This document shows positions 1 to 9,729 of a stretch of 64,000 nucleotides of DNA, piece by piece. The DNA is from Saccharomycopsis crataegensis. Lineage: Eukaryota; Ascomycota; Saccharomycetes; Ascoideales; Saccharomycopsidaceae. The number at the start of each line of letters is the position of its first letter. Position 1 is the first letter of the stretch. The notes beneath the pieces were generated by a model that was not told the origin of the DNA, made no database searches, and saw nothing but the letters and a program-made list of their open reading frames with translations. The stretch is taken from positions 1,302,001-1,366,000 of the forward strand of contig NW_027043829.1 of the NCBI RefSeq assembly GCF_037102585.1. Direction: 5' to 3'. The position numbers were made by a program, and so were the translations under genes.

Positions 1-963
1 TTCGGTTAAGTCTGGAGCAATTTTGACAACAATTGGAGGAAGTTGGCCAGATTTTCCCTTGTTCAAAGGATTTTCGGAAAGCTTGATGTTGTTCCTTTCC
101 TCAACCACTGCATCCAATAAGCTGAGCAATTTTTCTTTCTTTTGCAAGTTTCTTAAACCTGGGGTGTTTGGAGAAGAAACATTAATCACTAACACATCAG
201 CGTATGGCCCAAATCTTGAAACACCTAATTTATAATCGTTGATTTCGTCACCATGTTTATTTTTACCCAAGTTAACAGCCAAAATTTTTCCATCTTCAAA
301 AGAATTAGGAGCGGTAACATTACCATTGAACTTTGTCAAGAATTTTTCAACTCTAATACGAAGGTTACTCAACACCGACCAGTGGCCATCAGAATTGAAA
401 CCATAACGATTAATCACAGAGCGATCATTAGGAATTCTGAAGAAACGTGGTTGTGGGTTCCCCGGTTGTGGCAAAGGAGTGATTGAACCAACTTCGACGT
501 AGGAAAACCCAATATTGAACAATGCATCAATGGCTTCGGCATTCTTATCAAGTCCAGCAGCCATACCAATTGGAATTTCAAGATACTTTTGATTGTTGAA
601 TAATTTCACACCCAATACCTTGTCCTCATCTTTGATACCTTCGAATAATCTAGGGAACAATCCATAGGACATGAGCTTTACGACGAAATGGTGGGCAGTT
701 TCAGCATCCATAATGTTACGAAGCAATGGACCAAAGACATACTCATGAACCAGAGATTTAGCATTGAACATATAATAAGAGAGTAAAGAAGCTCCAAGCA
801 AAGAAGCAGCCAATCCGCCAAAAGAGGATTTCAAGATCGTTTTTTGCCTATGAAGATCTTTGGAAGAGTTGGATAAAAATCTATGCGCTTGGCATTTGCC
901 GAACAAAAGAGAGTCGATCCTTCTGGCCCCAAGTCTAGTGACCCCTTTTCTTAATCCAATCAT
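1..963 (-). CDS. URA9: Dihydroorotate dehydrogenase (quinone), mitochondrial, 3' end cut by window
   Basis: Fourth step of de novo pyrimidine synthesis: oxidises dihydroorotate to orotate and passes electrons to ubiquinone at the inner mitochondrial membrane. The first 321 codons are present, read from ATG at 963. A basic N-terminus ([14 protein letters not shown]) looks like a targeting peptide, followed by one hydrophobic segment at about residues 43-63. The core has the class 2 signatures [20 protein letters not shown] and [13 protein letters not shown], whose serine is the class 2 catalytic base (class 1 cytosolic enzymes use cysteine). This therefore looks like the ancestral respiratory-chain-linked enzyme, not the fumarate-dependent cytosolic Ura1 of Saccharomyces. 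The reading frame is open to the window edge, so the last third is missing. The symbol follows yeasts that keep this form; some species call it URA1. Confidence 0.93.
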   Translation of the reverse strand, partial: MIGLRKGVTRLGARRIDSLLFGKCQAHRFLSNSSKDLHRQKTILKSSFGGLAASLLGASLLSYYMFNAKSLVHEYVFGPLLRNIMDAETAHHFVVKLMSYGLFPRLFEGIKDEDKVLGVKLFNNQKYLEIPIGMAAGLDKNAEAIDALFNIGFSYVEVGSITPLPQPGNPQPRFFRIPNDRSVINRYGFNSDGHWSVLSNLRIRVEKFLTKFNGNVTAPNSFEDGKILAVNLGKNKHGDEINDYKLGVSRFGPYADVLVINVSSPNTPGLRNLQKKEKLLSLLDAVVEERNNIKLSENPLNKGKSGQLPPIVVKIAPDLTE

Positions 964-1300
964 CTTTTATTCCCTCTTTCTTATCTTTTTCTTTTTCCCA
1001 CTCTAGATGATTGTGAAGTGAATTCAACAAGCCTGGAAATATGTAGAGGTTACTATTTAATCATCGCACAATTTTCAATTTTTTTTTCCGCATAAAATTT
1101 ATCGAAGCGTCATGTTTGCAGCATAACTTAAAATATTTGCATGTTTGTGATTCCTATGCCCAAAATGCGAGAAGATTTCAATTTAAAACATCATTTTTAA
1201 TAATTCTGAATGTAAAACAGTCCTTAAAAGTCCAAAATCGCGCGTTTTTTACTGAATATTGTGTGATATGCTTTTTTGTTAAAACAATCAACCACCTAAA
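964..1300. other. Intergenic, promoter of the DHODH gene and upstream flank of tRNA-Asp
   Basis: AT-rich spacer with several homopolymer T runs. I see no credible ORF, repeat or RNA fold. It holds the upstream region of the leftward dehydrogenase gene and the 5' flank of tRNA-Asp. Unlike the other two tRNA genes in the window, there is no retroelement sequence upstream of this one. Confidence 0.6.
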
Positions 1301-1372
1301 TCCGTGATAGTTTAGTGGCTAGAATCCCCGCTTGTCGCGCGGGGGACCGGGGTTCAATTCCCCGTCGCGGAG
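1301..1372 (+). tRNA. tRNA-Asp (GTC)
   Basis: A 72-nt cloverleaf with acceptor arm TCCGTGA/TCGCGGA and discriminator G. The anticodon stem CCCGC/GCGGG closes loop TTGTCGC (anticodon GTC), and the T-arm is CGGGG TTCAATT CCCCG. It closely matches known yeast tRNA-Asp in the D-arm and acceptor. There is no intron. A run of six T follows directly (from 1373) and fits a Pol III terminator. Confidence 0.97.
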
Positions 1373-1737
1373 TTTTTTCGATTTTAATCGAAGCAAGGTT
1401 TTATTTTTGTTTTCTTAATTTTTGTTCAGTTATTCTGAGAAAGCCAAGGTCGTACTGCGTGTTATCTTTCAAATAATACAGACAATGGATATTTTATTTC
1501 TTAGTTGCCACTGAATTAGAGCCTTGTTTAGCCTCTGCGAGTGAAGGATGCCAGCAAAGCCACGTGACAATGCTTCCCGCTTCTTTTCAATTTTTTTTTT
1601 TTTTTTTCTTTCACCGCTTCAATTTTTCGTGTCTCGCTATGAAAGATAATGTTTTTCTTCTTGCTGTTACGCCCCAGTTTATGTTGTATAATAACCGTAT
1701 CCCACCCAATCAATAAACTAAAACACACACCCCACCC
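1373..1737. promoter_or_regulatory. SWR1 promoter region with a CACGTG site
   Basis: Spacer between tRNA-Asp and SWR1. It holds a CACGTG palindrome at 1561-1566 (the Cbf1/bHLH core), about 170 bp before the SWR1 start, and a T-rich tract at about 1590-1608. No ORF is credible here. Binding by Cbf1 is inferred from the motif only. Confidence 0.45.
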
Positions 1738-4700
1738 ATGAAAAAGCGCAGAACAAGAAGTTCAGCGGTTGATGGTGTCGGCAATGGTGAAATTGATAAA
1801 GTAAATAATAAGCCAGAAAATGGAGAACCAAATACTAGATTCGTTGATCACGCTTTCAAGAAGAACAATAATAATAATGATGATCAAGAACCACCGATAG
1901 TAACACGAAAGCTAAGATCCAGCGACTCTTTTGGCAATTCTTTCAGAAATAAATCAAGTGATACCAGTCTAAAGAGAATAAACACATCACAAGACCTGAG
2001 TATATCAAATAGCCACCGGAAAGTCAAAAGAATAAAATTGAACTTTCGTGCCCCACCTCCCACAATCACCCATCCTGACCATGTTACACGTCGCTCATTC
2101 CCCAATTTAACAGAATATTTAGGCTCGTTCAAGTCTTTCTTGGATGACGATTTATCATTGGAAGAATATACTCTGAAGGTTGGTGATGAAATACAATTGA
2201 TCAAAAAAATCAGGAACGCAATCAATAATCAAGTGCTCCAAATCGATCCATATACTAGCAAAATAATAAAACATCCAAAGCACAAACCTCCTGTTGATCC
2301 ATTTGTAACTCTCCCGACAACACATGATCATTTAATAGCTCAGGGGGTTAAAATGTCAAAAATATTCCATGATCAATCGAGAGCGCGGATCAATAGAACT
2401 AAGAAAATCAACAGTATGGTGGAAAATTATTTCAAGAAATTGGCAGGGGAAAAAGATCGTGAAATCCGTGACCATGAAAAAAGAATGAAGAAGATGGCAA
2501 GAGATACCGTCACTATGGTTAAAAGACGTTGGAGAGAGGTTGAAAAGGCTTACAAGATTATCGTTGATAAGAAAAGAGAATTGGAGAAGATTGAAGAAGG
2601 CAAGAAGACTATGAATAGAATGGTTTTGGATAGCAGTTTGAAAGCTGTCGGTCACGCTATTAGTGGCAAAGCTCCAAGCCAAGAGCCAGAAAGTGACAGT
2701 GAAGTTGAGAGTGATGTAGATGATTCAGAAATTGAGGAAAGGGAAGATGCTAATTCCAACGTAGATTTGAAACCCGATAATGATGATGATGATGATGATG
2801 ATTCCAAGTTGACCCAAGAGGAACTTAAAAAGAAATATGCTTTCTTGGATAGCTATGAAATGGCAAATAATGATAAGACTAATGAGGAAGATGATGAAAA
2901 GGAGATTGAGGAAGACGGACAAGGCGAAAAAGATATAGTTGTTACTGAAGAAGATATAGAAAGATACAAGGCGCTTGATAATGATGACCATAATTCTATG
3001 TTAGACAGCGATGAATCATTATCTGATTCAGAAGAAGAAAGTGATTCAGATAATGAGACTGACTCTGAGGATGAGGCTGAAGATAATGGGGGAGGCTTGG
3101 CATCCTTATTTGGCGATGTAATAAATAAAGATGAAAGTGATGACGATGAAGTAGAAAATTATGAGGATGAAGAAGTTAAAATTGGTGAAGATGAAGATGA
3201 CCACGGAAGTATAACAGAAATTGAAGGAGTAAAAAGTCCTTTACCAAAAATTGAGGAAGTAGACGATGAAGATATGAGGAAAAAACAAACAAGAACCGAT
3301 GATAGTGATGGAATAGCTAATTCTGATGATGAAAATGAAATGAATATTGTCCTAGCAGATGAGAAAACTAAAGATGAGAAGCCTCCAAAACAAGAACCTC
3401 TAAAAGAAGAAATCTCCAAAGAAGACGATGGTTCAGCTACAATTCCGGATGTTCCTGTCCCATCGTTGTTGCGAGGAACATTGCGAGCCTATCAAAAGCA
3501 GGGTCTTAACTGGTTAGCAAATTTGTATAATAATAACACCAATGGTATCTTGGCAGATGAGATGGGTCTTGGTAAGACCATTCAGACTATTTCTTTGATT
3601 TCTTATCTTGCTTGCGAGAAGCAAATTTGGGGTCCGCATTTGATTGTTGTTCCAACATCGGTGATGTTGAATTGGGAAATGGAATTCAAAAGATTTGCTC
3701 CAGGTTTTAAGGTGTTGACATATTACGGAAATCCCCAACAGCGTAAAGAGAAAAGAAAGGGTTGGAACAAGGCCGATGCTTTCCATGTTTGCATCACATC
3801 ATATCAATTGGTATTGCATGATCATCAATCTTTTAGAAGAAGAAGATGGGAATACATGATTTTGGATGAAGCACACAACATCAAGAATTTCAGAACTGCA
3901 AGATGGCAAGCCTTATTAAATTTCAACACAAATAGAAGACTCTTGTTGACTGGTACACCATTGCAAAACAATTTGGCAGAATTATGGTCTTTGTTGTACT
4001 TTTTAATGCCATCGGCGAAAAATGTCAGCAACATGCCAGAAGGGTTTGCTTCCTTGGATGATTTCCAGCAATGGTTTGGTCGACCTGTCGATAAAATCAT
4101 CGAAGGAGGGAGTTATGAACAGGATAGAGAAACTAAGGAAACAATTTCTAAATTACACAAGGTTTTAAGACCGTATTTATTAAGAAGATTGAAAGCAGAT
4201 GTTGAAAAACAAATGCCACTCAAGTACGAGCACATCATTTACTGTCGTCTTTCCAAAAGACAGCGGTTCTTGTACGATGATTTCATGTCAAGGGCACAAA
4301 CAAAAGAAACTTTGGCCAGTGGTAACTTTCTATCCATTATTAATTGTCTCATGCAACTTCGTAAAGTTTGCAATCACCCTGATTTGTTTGAGGTTCGTCC
4401 AATTTTGACATCGTTTGCAATTGAAAACTCAATTCCAGGAAAGTTCCAGAAAAAATTGCCGAGTGTTGTGGCCGATGTTTTGAAAAGGGAAATTAATATG
4501 GATCTTTTGGGTTATATATTCACCAACAACGAAATGAATTTGACTACTTCCAATTCAAATTCCATTAACAAATTGAACGCCAGAAAATTTTTGATGAAAG
4601 AATGTCAAAAGTTAGAAGAGCTCATAGCCAATCCAATTGATTCCAATTACAATGACATAGGCGATTTTTACAAATACTACAAATACGTTGAACAAAAAGA

Positions 4701-5994
4701 TGCCTTAGACCATTCCAGGCAAACGATATACATTAATGATTTTCGTTGTTCACAGAAACCTGTTTTTGGAAGTAACTTGTTGAATTTGTTGCATGTTGAT
4801 ACGTTTTTTAATGACACAAAGTACTACCTTAAAAAGGATAACCATATTTTGGATGATATGATTAAACCATTGAGCACAAGAATTTTGTCGGTGAAGAATT
4901 CAATTAATAGTTATGCCTTTGTAACCCCGCCTATTGTTACTTTAGATTACAAAAATCAGTTGATTCCTGAATATGTCACGGAAAGAATTCTCGAAGCTGA
5001 CCCCGATGTATTTAGTGAAAATTCTCTTCATCAACCACAAATGAAATTATCAATTCAATTTCCAGATAAGAATCTACTTTTATATGACTCTGGTAAGTTA
5101 CAAAAATTAGCCAAATTGTTGTATGATTTGAAAGTTAATGGACATAGGGCTTTGATTTTCACTCAAATGACCAAGGTGTTGGATATCTTAGAGAAATTCT
5201 TGAATGGGTTGGGATATTTGTATATGAGATTAGACGGTGCTACTAAAATTGAAGACCGTCAATTGTTGACTGAGAAGTTTAATCGGGACCCGAGAATTAC
5301 CTGTTTTATCTTATCTACTAGATCCGGGGGTTTGGGTATCAATTTAACTGGTGCCGATACGGTTATCTTTTATGATAATGATTGGAATCCTGCTATGGAT
5401 AAACAATGTCAAGATAGATGTCATAGAATCGGTCAAACTAGAGATGTTCACATTTATAGATTTGTCAGCGAATACACTATTGAAGAGAACATTATGAGAA
5501 AGTCCAACTACAAGCGGAAGTTGGATAACGTGGTCATTCAAGATGGTGATTTCACTACCGATTATTTTGGAAAGTTGACGCTATCAGATATTTTAGGTAC
5601 CGAGTCTGCAGACGGGTCGAAATTGCTAATGGGTGATGGTAATATTGATAGTTTAGCTCAGGCCGAAGATGCCGAAGATGCTGCTGCTGCTAAGGAAGCG
5701 ATCAAAGAAAGTGAATTAGATGTTGAAGATTTTGATGAAAATGCATCTACCGCTCAATCAAATAATGTTCAAACTAATAATAACGATAAATCAAAGACCG
5801 GTAGTCCAGCTGTTGTTGCTAGTAGTGACAAATCAGCGATAGAAACACCATTAATGGATACTGCGGATGAGAATGTGGATGAAGGCGAAGTAAAAGAAGG
5901 AGATGTTGATGTTGATGATGAAGATGAAGATGACGGAATGGGTCATGTTGATGAGTATATGTTACGTTTTATTGAGGATGGTTACTATTATTAG
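1738..5994 (+). CDS. SWR1: Swr1, catalytic ATPase of the SWR1 chromatin remodeller
   Basis: Exchanges nucleosomal H2A for the variant H2A.Z as motor and scaffold of the SWR1 complex. The protein has 1418 residues. An HSA-type basic helical region lies at about residues 190-300 (the docking site for actin and Arp proteins in this family), followed by a long Asp/Glu-rich region to about 570. The first RecA lobe has Walker A DEMGLGKT (about 605-612) and DEAH (about 708-711). The lobes are separated by an insertion of roughly 200 residues, the hallmark of the INO80/SWR1 split-ATPase group. The second lobe starts near FTQMTKVLDIL (about 1140) and contains DRCHRIGQTRD (about 1225). The C-terminus is again acidic. 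Swr1 rather than Ino80 is supported by the N-terminal HSA followed by a long acidic stretch and by the motif-flanking sequence. It is slightly shorter than the roughly 1500-residue Saccharomyces protein, mainly in the disordered parts. Confidence 0.95.
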   Translation: MKKRRTRSSAVDGVGNGEIDKVNNKPENGEPNTRFVDHAFKKNNNNNDDQEPPIVTRKLRSSDSFGNSFRNKSSDTSLKRINTSQDLSISNSHRKVKRIKLNFRAPPPTITHPDHVTRRSFPNLTEYLGSFKSFLDDDLSLEEYTLKVGDEIQLIKKIRNAINNQVLQIDPYTSKIIKHPKHKPPVDPFVTLPTTHDHLIAQGVKMSKIFHDQSRARINRTKKINSMVENYFKKLAGEKDREIRDHEKRMKKMARDTVTMVKRRWREVEKAYKIIVDKKRELEKIEEGKKTMNRMVLDSSLKAVGHAISGKAPSQEPESDSEVESDVDDSEIEEREDANSNVDLKPDNDDDDDDDSKLTQEELKKKYAFLDSYEMANNDKTNEEDDEKEIEEDGQGEKDIVVTEEDIERYKALDNDDHNSMLDSDESLSDSEEESDSDNETDSEDEAEDNGGGLASLFGDVINKDESDDDEVENYEDEEVKIGEDEDDHGSITEIEGVKSPLPKIEEVDDEDMRKKQTRTDDSDGIANSDDENEMNIVLADEKTKDEKPPKQEPLKEEISKEDDGSATIPDVPVPSLLRGTLRAYQKQGLNWLANLYNNNTNGILADEMGLGKTIQTISLISYLACEKQIWGPHLIVVPTSVMLNWEMEFKRFAPGFKVLTYYGNPQQRKEKRKGWNKADAFHVCITSYQLVLHDHQSFRRRRWEYMILDEAHNIKNFRTARWQALLNFNTNRRLLLTGTPLQNNLAELWSLLYFLMPSAKNVSNMPEGFASLDDFQQWFGRPVDKIIEGGSYEQDRETKETISKLHKVLRPYLLRRLKADVEKQMPLKYEHIIYCRLSKRQRFLYDDFMSRAQTKETLASGNFLSIINCLMQLRKVCNHPDLFEVRPILTSFAIENSIPGKFQKKLPSVVADVLKREINMDLLGYIFTNNEMNLTTSNSNSINKLNARKFLMKECQKLEELIANPIDSNYNDIGDFYKYYKYVEQKDALDHSRQTIYINDFRCSQKPVFGSNLLNLLHVDTFFNDTKYYLKKDNHILDDMIKPLSTRILSVKNSINSYAFVTPPIVTLDYKNQLIPEYVTERILEADPDVFSENSLHQPQMKLSIQFPDKNLLLYDSGKLQKLAKLLYDLKVNGHRALIFTQMTKVLDILEKFLNGLGYLYMRLDGATKIEDRQLLTEKFNRDPRITCFILSTRSGGLGINLTGADTVIFYDNDWNPAMDKQCQDRCHRIGQTRDVHIYRFVSEYTIEENIMRKSNYKRKLDNVVIQDGDFTTDYFGKLTLSDILGTESADGSKLLMGDGNIDSLAQAEDAEDAAAAKEAIKESELDVEDFDENASTAQSNNVQTNNNDKSKTGSPAVVASSDKSAIETPLMDTADENVDEGEVKEGDVDVDDEDEDDGMGHVDEYMLRFIEDGYYY

Positions 5995-6185
5995 TTATTC
6001 TAATCTATCCTGCCATGTATAGTAAAAGTTTTGTATTTTTTTCCTTTTCTTTTTTTCTTCAAGTGTATAATGTACGTTCTATTATTATTTTTACTTTGCT
6101 AATTAGTTTTTCTTCAGAAATGTAATATTTACATGTATTGATATTTCTTTATAACAATTATTCTATGATACATAGTAAGGGCTGC

Positions 6186-7049
6186 TCACAAGTCATTAAT
6201 CGAGATGATCCCACTTTTGTTTAAGTGTGAAGTATTCATAGTGTTGTTATTTTCGCTGCTGGCCAATTGTAACTGTTCTTCCAATTTGTTGACTCTCTTC
6301 TTGAAAGATTTAGAGAAATCGGATTGGTATTGTTCTTTCAATTTAAGTAATTCGTGGTTTTGTTTTGTCAAGTACCCATGTTCACGACTGTAGTACTCAA
6401 TGTCCTTCCGGCGAGTTGGTCTAGCTTCCAAAGGCAATCTACCATATTTCTTTAAAAACCAGTTTGGAGCCAAATGAGCCTTGAGGGCCAATTTGTTATA
6501 ATATTTCGCAGTGAATTCACCACCATTGGATTCAATGGCTTCAATGACATCGGCAGAAGCTCTAGTAGCTTCGACTTTCAAATTTGGAACTTTGAAAAAA
6601 TCTTTACCATCACCCAAGATCTTCACACCATCGTGGATATTACCAGAGATTAATCCAACTTCTTTCATTTTTTTCATGGTCAATACTTCTCCTTCTTCCA
6701 ACTGGAGTTTTCCTTCAGAGTAGAATTTTTGAATTCTCTTCAAGTTCAATTCCGTCAATTCTAAAGAGGTGAATGGCTTGAAACCAATCTTTGGAAACAA
6801 CTTGTAAATTGGAGTTTGACCACCTTCGAACCAGGACTTCACAGAGCTTCTGGCCTTTTGACCCTTTTGACCACGTCCAGAAGTCTTACCATGACCACTG
6901 GATGGACCACGACCAAGTCTCTTGAATATTTTTGTTGATTTGTACGATGGCTTCAAATTACCCATCAAGGATAATGATCTAGTGCTCTGTAGTATGCTGA
7001 CACAGCCTGCATACTGTGTAAACAAGCTTGTCTTTAGGCTAGACAACAT
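6186..7049 (-). CDS. MRPL10: Mitochondrial large-subunit ribosomal protein uL15m
   Basis: Component of the mitochondrial 54S ribosomal subunit. The 287 residues begin with a basic/hydroxylated presequence ([14 protein letters not shown]), then the uL15 hallmark [22 protein letters not shown] at about residues 46-67 and [17 protein letters not shown] at about 74-90. The C-terminal half continues as the fungal mitochondrial extension with a coiled charged tail. The start ATG at 7049 is the first in frame. Transcription starts in the divergent promoter shared with the SurE-type gene. That promoter carries two CACGTG sites and an AAAATTTT element, motifs linked in Candida to Cbf1-type control of ribosomal protein genes and to mitochondrial ribosomal genes; the regulatory link is inference. 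Confidence 0.93.
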   Translation of the reverse strand: MLSSLKTSLFTQYAGCVSILQSTRSLSLMGNLKPSYKSTKIFKRLGRGPSSGHGKTSGRGQKGQKARSSVKSWFEGGQTPIYKLFPKIGFKPFTSLELTELNLKRIQKFYSEGKLQLEEGEVLTMKKMKEVGLISGNIHDGVKILGDGKDFFKVPNLKVEATRASADVIEAIESNGGEFTAKYYNKLALKAHLAPNWFLKKYGRLPLEARPTRRKDIEYYSREHGYLTKQNHELLKLKEQYQSDFSKSFKKRVNKLEEQLQLASSENNNTMNTSHLNKSGIISINDL

Positions 7050-7363
7050 CTTTTATGACGATAAAGAAAAATGGTGTAAGAGGGGATACAAGGCCGCTGA
7101 AGTCTCCTCTGTCTCTCTCTTTAAACCATCCATGATAGTTTTTCTTTTGGAAAATTTTTGGAAAAATAAACTACCTGACACGTGATACTGTAGCCACTCA
7201 TCACGTGTGAGTGTAGCGAAGCAAATACCCCCCGGGCGAGCACCTGGTGGGGTGTGGGGAGGGGGAGGGGGGAGAGAGAGAGGGAGAGAAAGAAAGAAAG
7301 AAAGTTTCTTCCTGTAATGGGACTGAGCCACTTATTCGTTTGAATTATACCACACCTGTAGCA
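7050..7363. promoter_or_regulatory. Divergent promoter: two CACGTG sites, G4 motif and homopurine tract
   Basis: Shared upstream region of MRPL10 (left) and the SurE-type gene (right). It contains CACGTG at 7179-7184 and 7202-7207, an AAAATTTT element near 7151, a C6GGG block at 7228-7236, and G-runs of 4, 4, 5 and 6 at 7249-7272 that meet the usual G-quadruplex pattern. A pure purine run spans 7256-7304 and grades from G-rich to GAAA repeats. The G-rich composition is strikingly unlike the rest of this AT-rich window. Confidence 0.7.
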
Positions 7364-8287
7364 ATGCATGTTCTCTTAACCAACGACGACGGCCCACCTA
7401 ACGAAATTGCCAGCCCTTACATTAGGTTTCTTGTGGATGCCATTGGCAAATACACTGACTGGGACTTGAGTATTGTTGTGCCAGATGTTCAAAGATCATG
7501 GATTGGAAAAGCCCATTTTGCCGGTAAGGAATTGACTGCTTCTTTTATATACCCCAACCAGAACTCAAACGTCTTCCATGGCCCCTTCCCATTGCCAAAT
7601 AATAAGAAACATTCCGATCTCAAGGAATGGGCATTGATCGATGGTACTCCAGCATCGTGCGCCGATATTGGGATCCATCATTTGTACCAGGAGAAAGGCC
7701 CAGTTGATTTAGTGATTTCCGGTCCTAATGTTGGTAAAAACGCCACTGCTAGTTATATTTTGTCATCTGGTACCATCGGGGCTGCTTTGGAAGGTGCAAT
7801 TCATAGCAAAAAGGCAATTGGTATTTCATACGGTTACATCACCAGAGACGTCCCAGATGAAGTGCTAGAAAAAGCCGCAGAAATATCCGTCAAGTTGGTA
7901 AAGTACTTGTATGAAAACTGGGGCACCAAGGAGGGCCAAAAAGTTGATTTATATTCCATCAATATTCCTTTGGTTGAGACTTTGTTAGAGAAGGAAAGAA
8001 CTAAGATCTTCTACACTCCTATTTTACAGAATAGATGGGTATCGATCTTCAAGAATGACGATGCGCATATTGGAAAATCTGAAGATATAGATATTGTTGA
8101 TGCCACTGCCAGCAACAAGATACAATTCAAATGGGCTCCGGATTTTGATTACGTTCATCGTTCAATTAGAGAATCGACAACATTGAATGATGGGAAGGTT
8201 TTGGACGATGGTAACATAAGTGTGACTCCATTAAGAGCATCATTTGATGATATTGCTACCAATGCGGAAATCAAGCTCGATATTTGA
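7364..8287 (+). CDS. SurE-like 5'-nucleotidase/phosphatase
   Basis: Member of the SurE survival-protein family, metal-dependent phosphatases acting on nucleoside monophosphates or other phosphoesters. I place the start at the ATG of MHVLLTNDDG (7364), giving 307 residues, because the family core begins exactly there. The open frame continues 39 codons upstream, but that part translates the purine repeat tract (GEGEGGEREGEKERKK) and is almost certainly promoter. LLTNDDG near the N-terminus supplies the metal-binding Asp-Asp pair. DGTPASCADIGIHHL and DLVISGPNVGKNATASYILSSGTIGAALEG are the conserved loops with the Ser/Asn ligands. It lacks the tubulin-ligase half of Saccharomyces Pby1, so it is a stand-alone enzyme. 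The physiological substrate is unknown. Confidence 0.88.
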   Translation: MHVLLTNDDGPPNEIASPYIRFLVDAIGKYTDWDLSIVVPDVQRSWIGKAHFAGKELTASFIYPNQNSNVFHGPFPLPNNKKHSDLKEWALIDGTPASCADIGIHHLYQEKGPVDLVISGPNVGKNATASYILSSGTIGAALEGAIHSKKAIGISYGYITRDVPDEVLEKAAEISVKLVKYLYENWGTKEGQKVDLYSINIPLVETLLEKERTKIFYTPILQNRWVSIFKNDDAHIGKSEDIDIVDATASNKIQFKWAPDFDYVHRSIRESTTLNDGKVLDDGNISVTPLRASFDDIATNAEIKLDI

Positions 8288-8941
8288 TGGTGGTGACTTT
8301 CTTATGATTTTGTAGACTCAATAAATGAACTTTTTTTTTTTTTTGCTTACAGTGTATTAAATTTGCAGCATCACAAGGTGCTCATTCAAAGGAATGTTGT
8401 GCTTTCTTTACGTAACTGATGGTATGAAAGAATATGAAAAAATATTTAGATTGAGTACACAAATGTCAATGAGACCTATTCCTATTTTTGATATATTGAT
8501 GCTCTTTTTATTGATGTGAAACTTGTTGCTTAATGCTGCACAATACCAAAATTTAAAGGTTAGAGAGAGAAGAGCAATTTCAAATCCCCAAAGTCTTAAT
8601 GATCAATATAAGGCACTTTGGTAGTCTGATTAGAAGAACTAGTACATTTTTCAGTTCCGACAGTTGTTTCAACCAATTTCAGGCGTTGAAACTAAACTGG
8701 AGCCATCTTGGTGTTGGAATACTTTTTTTTTCTAGTTTAGGTAGATTATTATTAAAATTAAAGATATGACTAAAAAAGGACATGATGTTGGAATTTATAT
8801 CATTTTCTGTTATCTTCGGCTCTTATACTACATATCAGTCCAACTTACAATACTTAACTTCAGGAACGAATTACCATTCTTTCATCAATATATACAAGTC
8901 TATAATATAAGTTGGAATGAGGTCGAAACGTTTTTGGAGCT
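8288..8941. other. Intergenic with two short inverted repeats
   Basis: Convergent spacer between the SurE-type gene and ZIM17. No credible ORF. There are two perfect short stems: CCAAAGT (8588-8594) with ACTTTGG (8615-8621), and GTTTCAAC (8666-8673) with GTTGAAAC (8685-8692). The second is embraced by CAGTT (8652-8656) and AACTG (8695-8699). They may be chance, UTR structure or a small RNA; see findings. Confidence 0.4.
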
Positions 8942-9454
8942 CTAGTTTTTCGTTCTTAACTTCTCCTTAATCGACTCAGGCAAAGAGTCAAACTCAATAT
9001 CATTTGGATTTCCAAGTGTCACCGTTTCTCCTTTAGCTTTGAGTATATCCTCAATGGTAATTCTGTTATCATTGAAGATCTTCAAGTGATCCGCAATTAG
9101 ATGTCTGTTGTGACAGCCTGGACATTCTATGAGAACTGTTCCTGCGGTGTATGCCTGTTTTGACATTATATGACTGGATCTGGTGGAACATTTCTTGCAA
9201 GTGAAGGAAATCATAAGCTTTTGTGGAATTTTTCCTATAGGGGTCTTTCCCTCGTTCAAGTTCACCTTAGTTGATGCCTCATTTTCGTTTTTGCCGGTAG
9301 CATTAACAGGGAACTTGATAGATTCGTCCTTATTGAGGATTGGTGAAAAGTTGCTAAAATTCTTTCTTGAAACCGCAGGCAACAACCTCTTAGCAGTGTA
9401 AAAAAATCTTGGAGATGCCTTTGGGAGGAGTAAAAGAGAGTGTCTTAAGGACAT
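8942..9454 (-). CDS. ZIM17: Zim17/Hep1, mitochondrial Hsp70 escort protein
   Basis: DNL-type zinc-finger protein of the mitochondrial matrix that keeps Ssc1-type Hsp70 soluble and thereby supports protein import and Fe-S biogenesis. The 170 residues start with a basic presequence ([25 protein letters not shown]). The DNL domain starts at about residue 80: [15 protein letters not shown], then [16 protein letters not shown]. The zinc ligands are Cys86, Cys89, Cys111 and Cys114. The C-terminus [10 protein letters not shown] is also typical. Only the family name DNL motif is not strictly kept. Length fits the family (170-180 in yeasts). Confidence 0.93.
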   Translation of the reverse strand: MSLRHSLLLLPKASPRFFYTAKRLLPAVSRKNFSNFSPILNKDESIKFPVNATGKNENEASTKVNLNEGKTPIGKIPQKLMISFTCKKCSTRSSHIMSKQAYTAGTVLIECPGCHNRHLIADHLKIFNDNRITIEDILKAKGETVTLGNPNDIEFDSLPESIKEKLRTKN

Positions 9455-9729
9455 ATTTGATATTTATCAGTTTAATGTAGTAGCGCTGTTCAGAAGTTTT
9501 CTTTGGCGGGAGATGCTGATTTCATATTACAGAATTGTTAGAGAGGAAAAAAAAATGCATTTTTCTTGATGGATGACGCAGATGTCACAACAATCTTACT
9601 TGATCATGCCTCCACAAAGGGTAAATTGATAATACATTGCAAGGACTTATATTATATAGAAAGATATACCAATAGAAATAAATAACACCAAAAAGAAATT
9701 CTACAAACAAAAATAATGAATAGCAAAAA

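Noticed and set aside
7247-7363. 39-codon N-terminal extension of the SurE-type gene
   Set aside because: It translates the purine repeat tract of the promoter; the family core begins exactly at the ATG at 7364.
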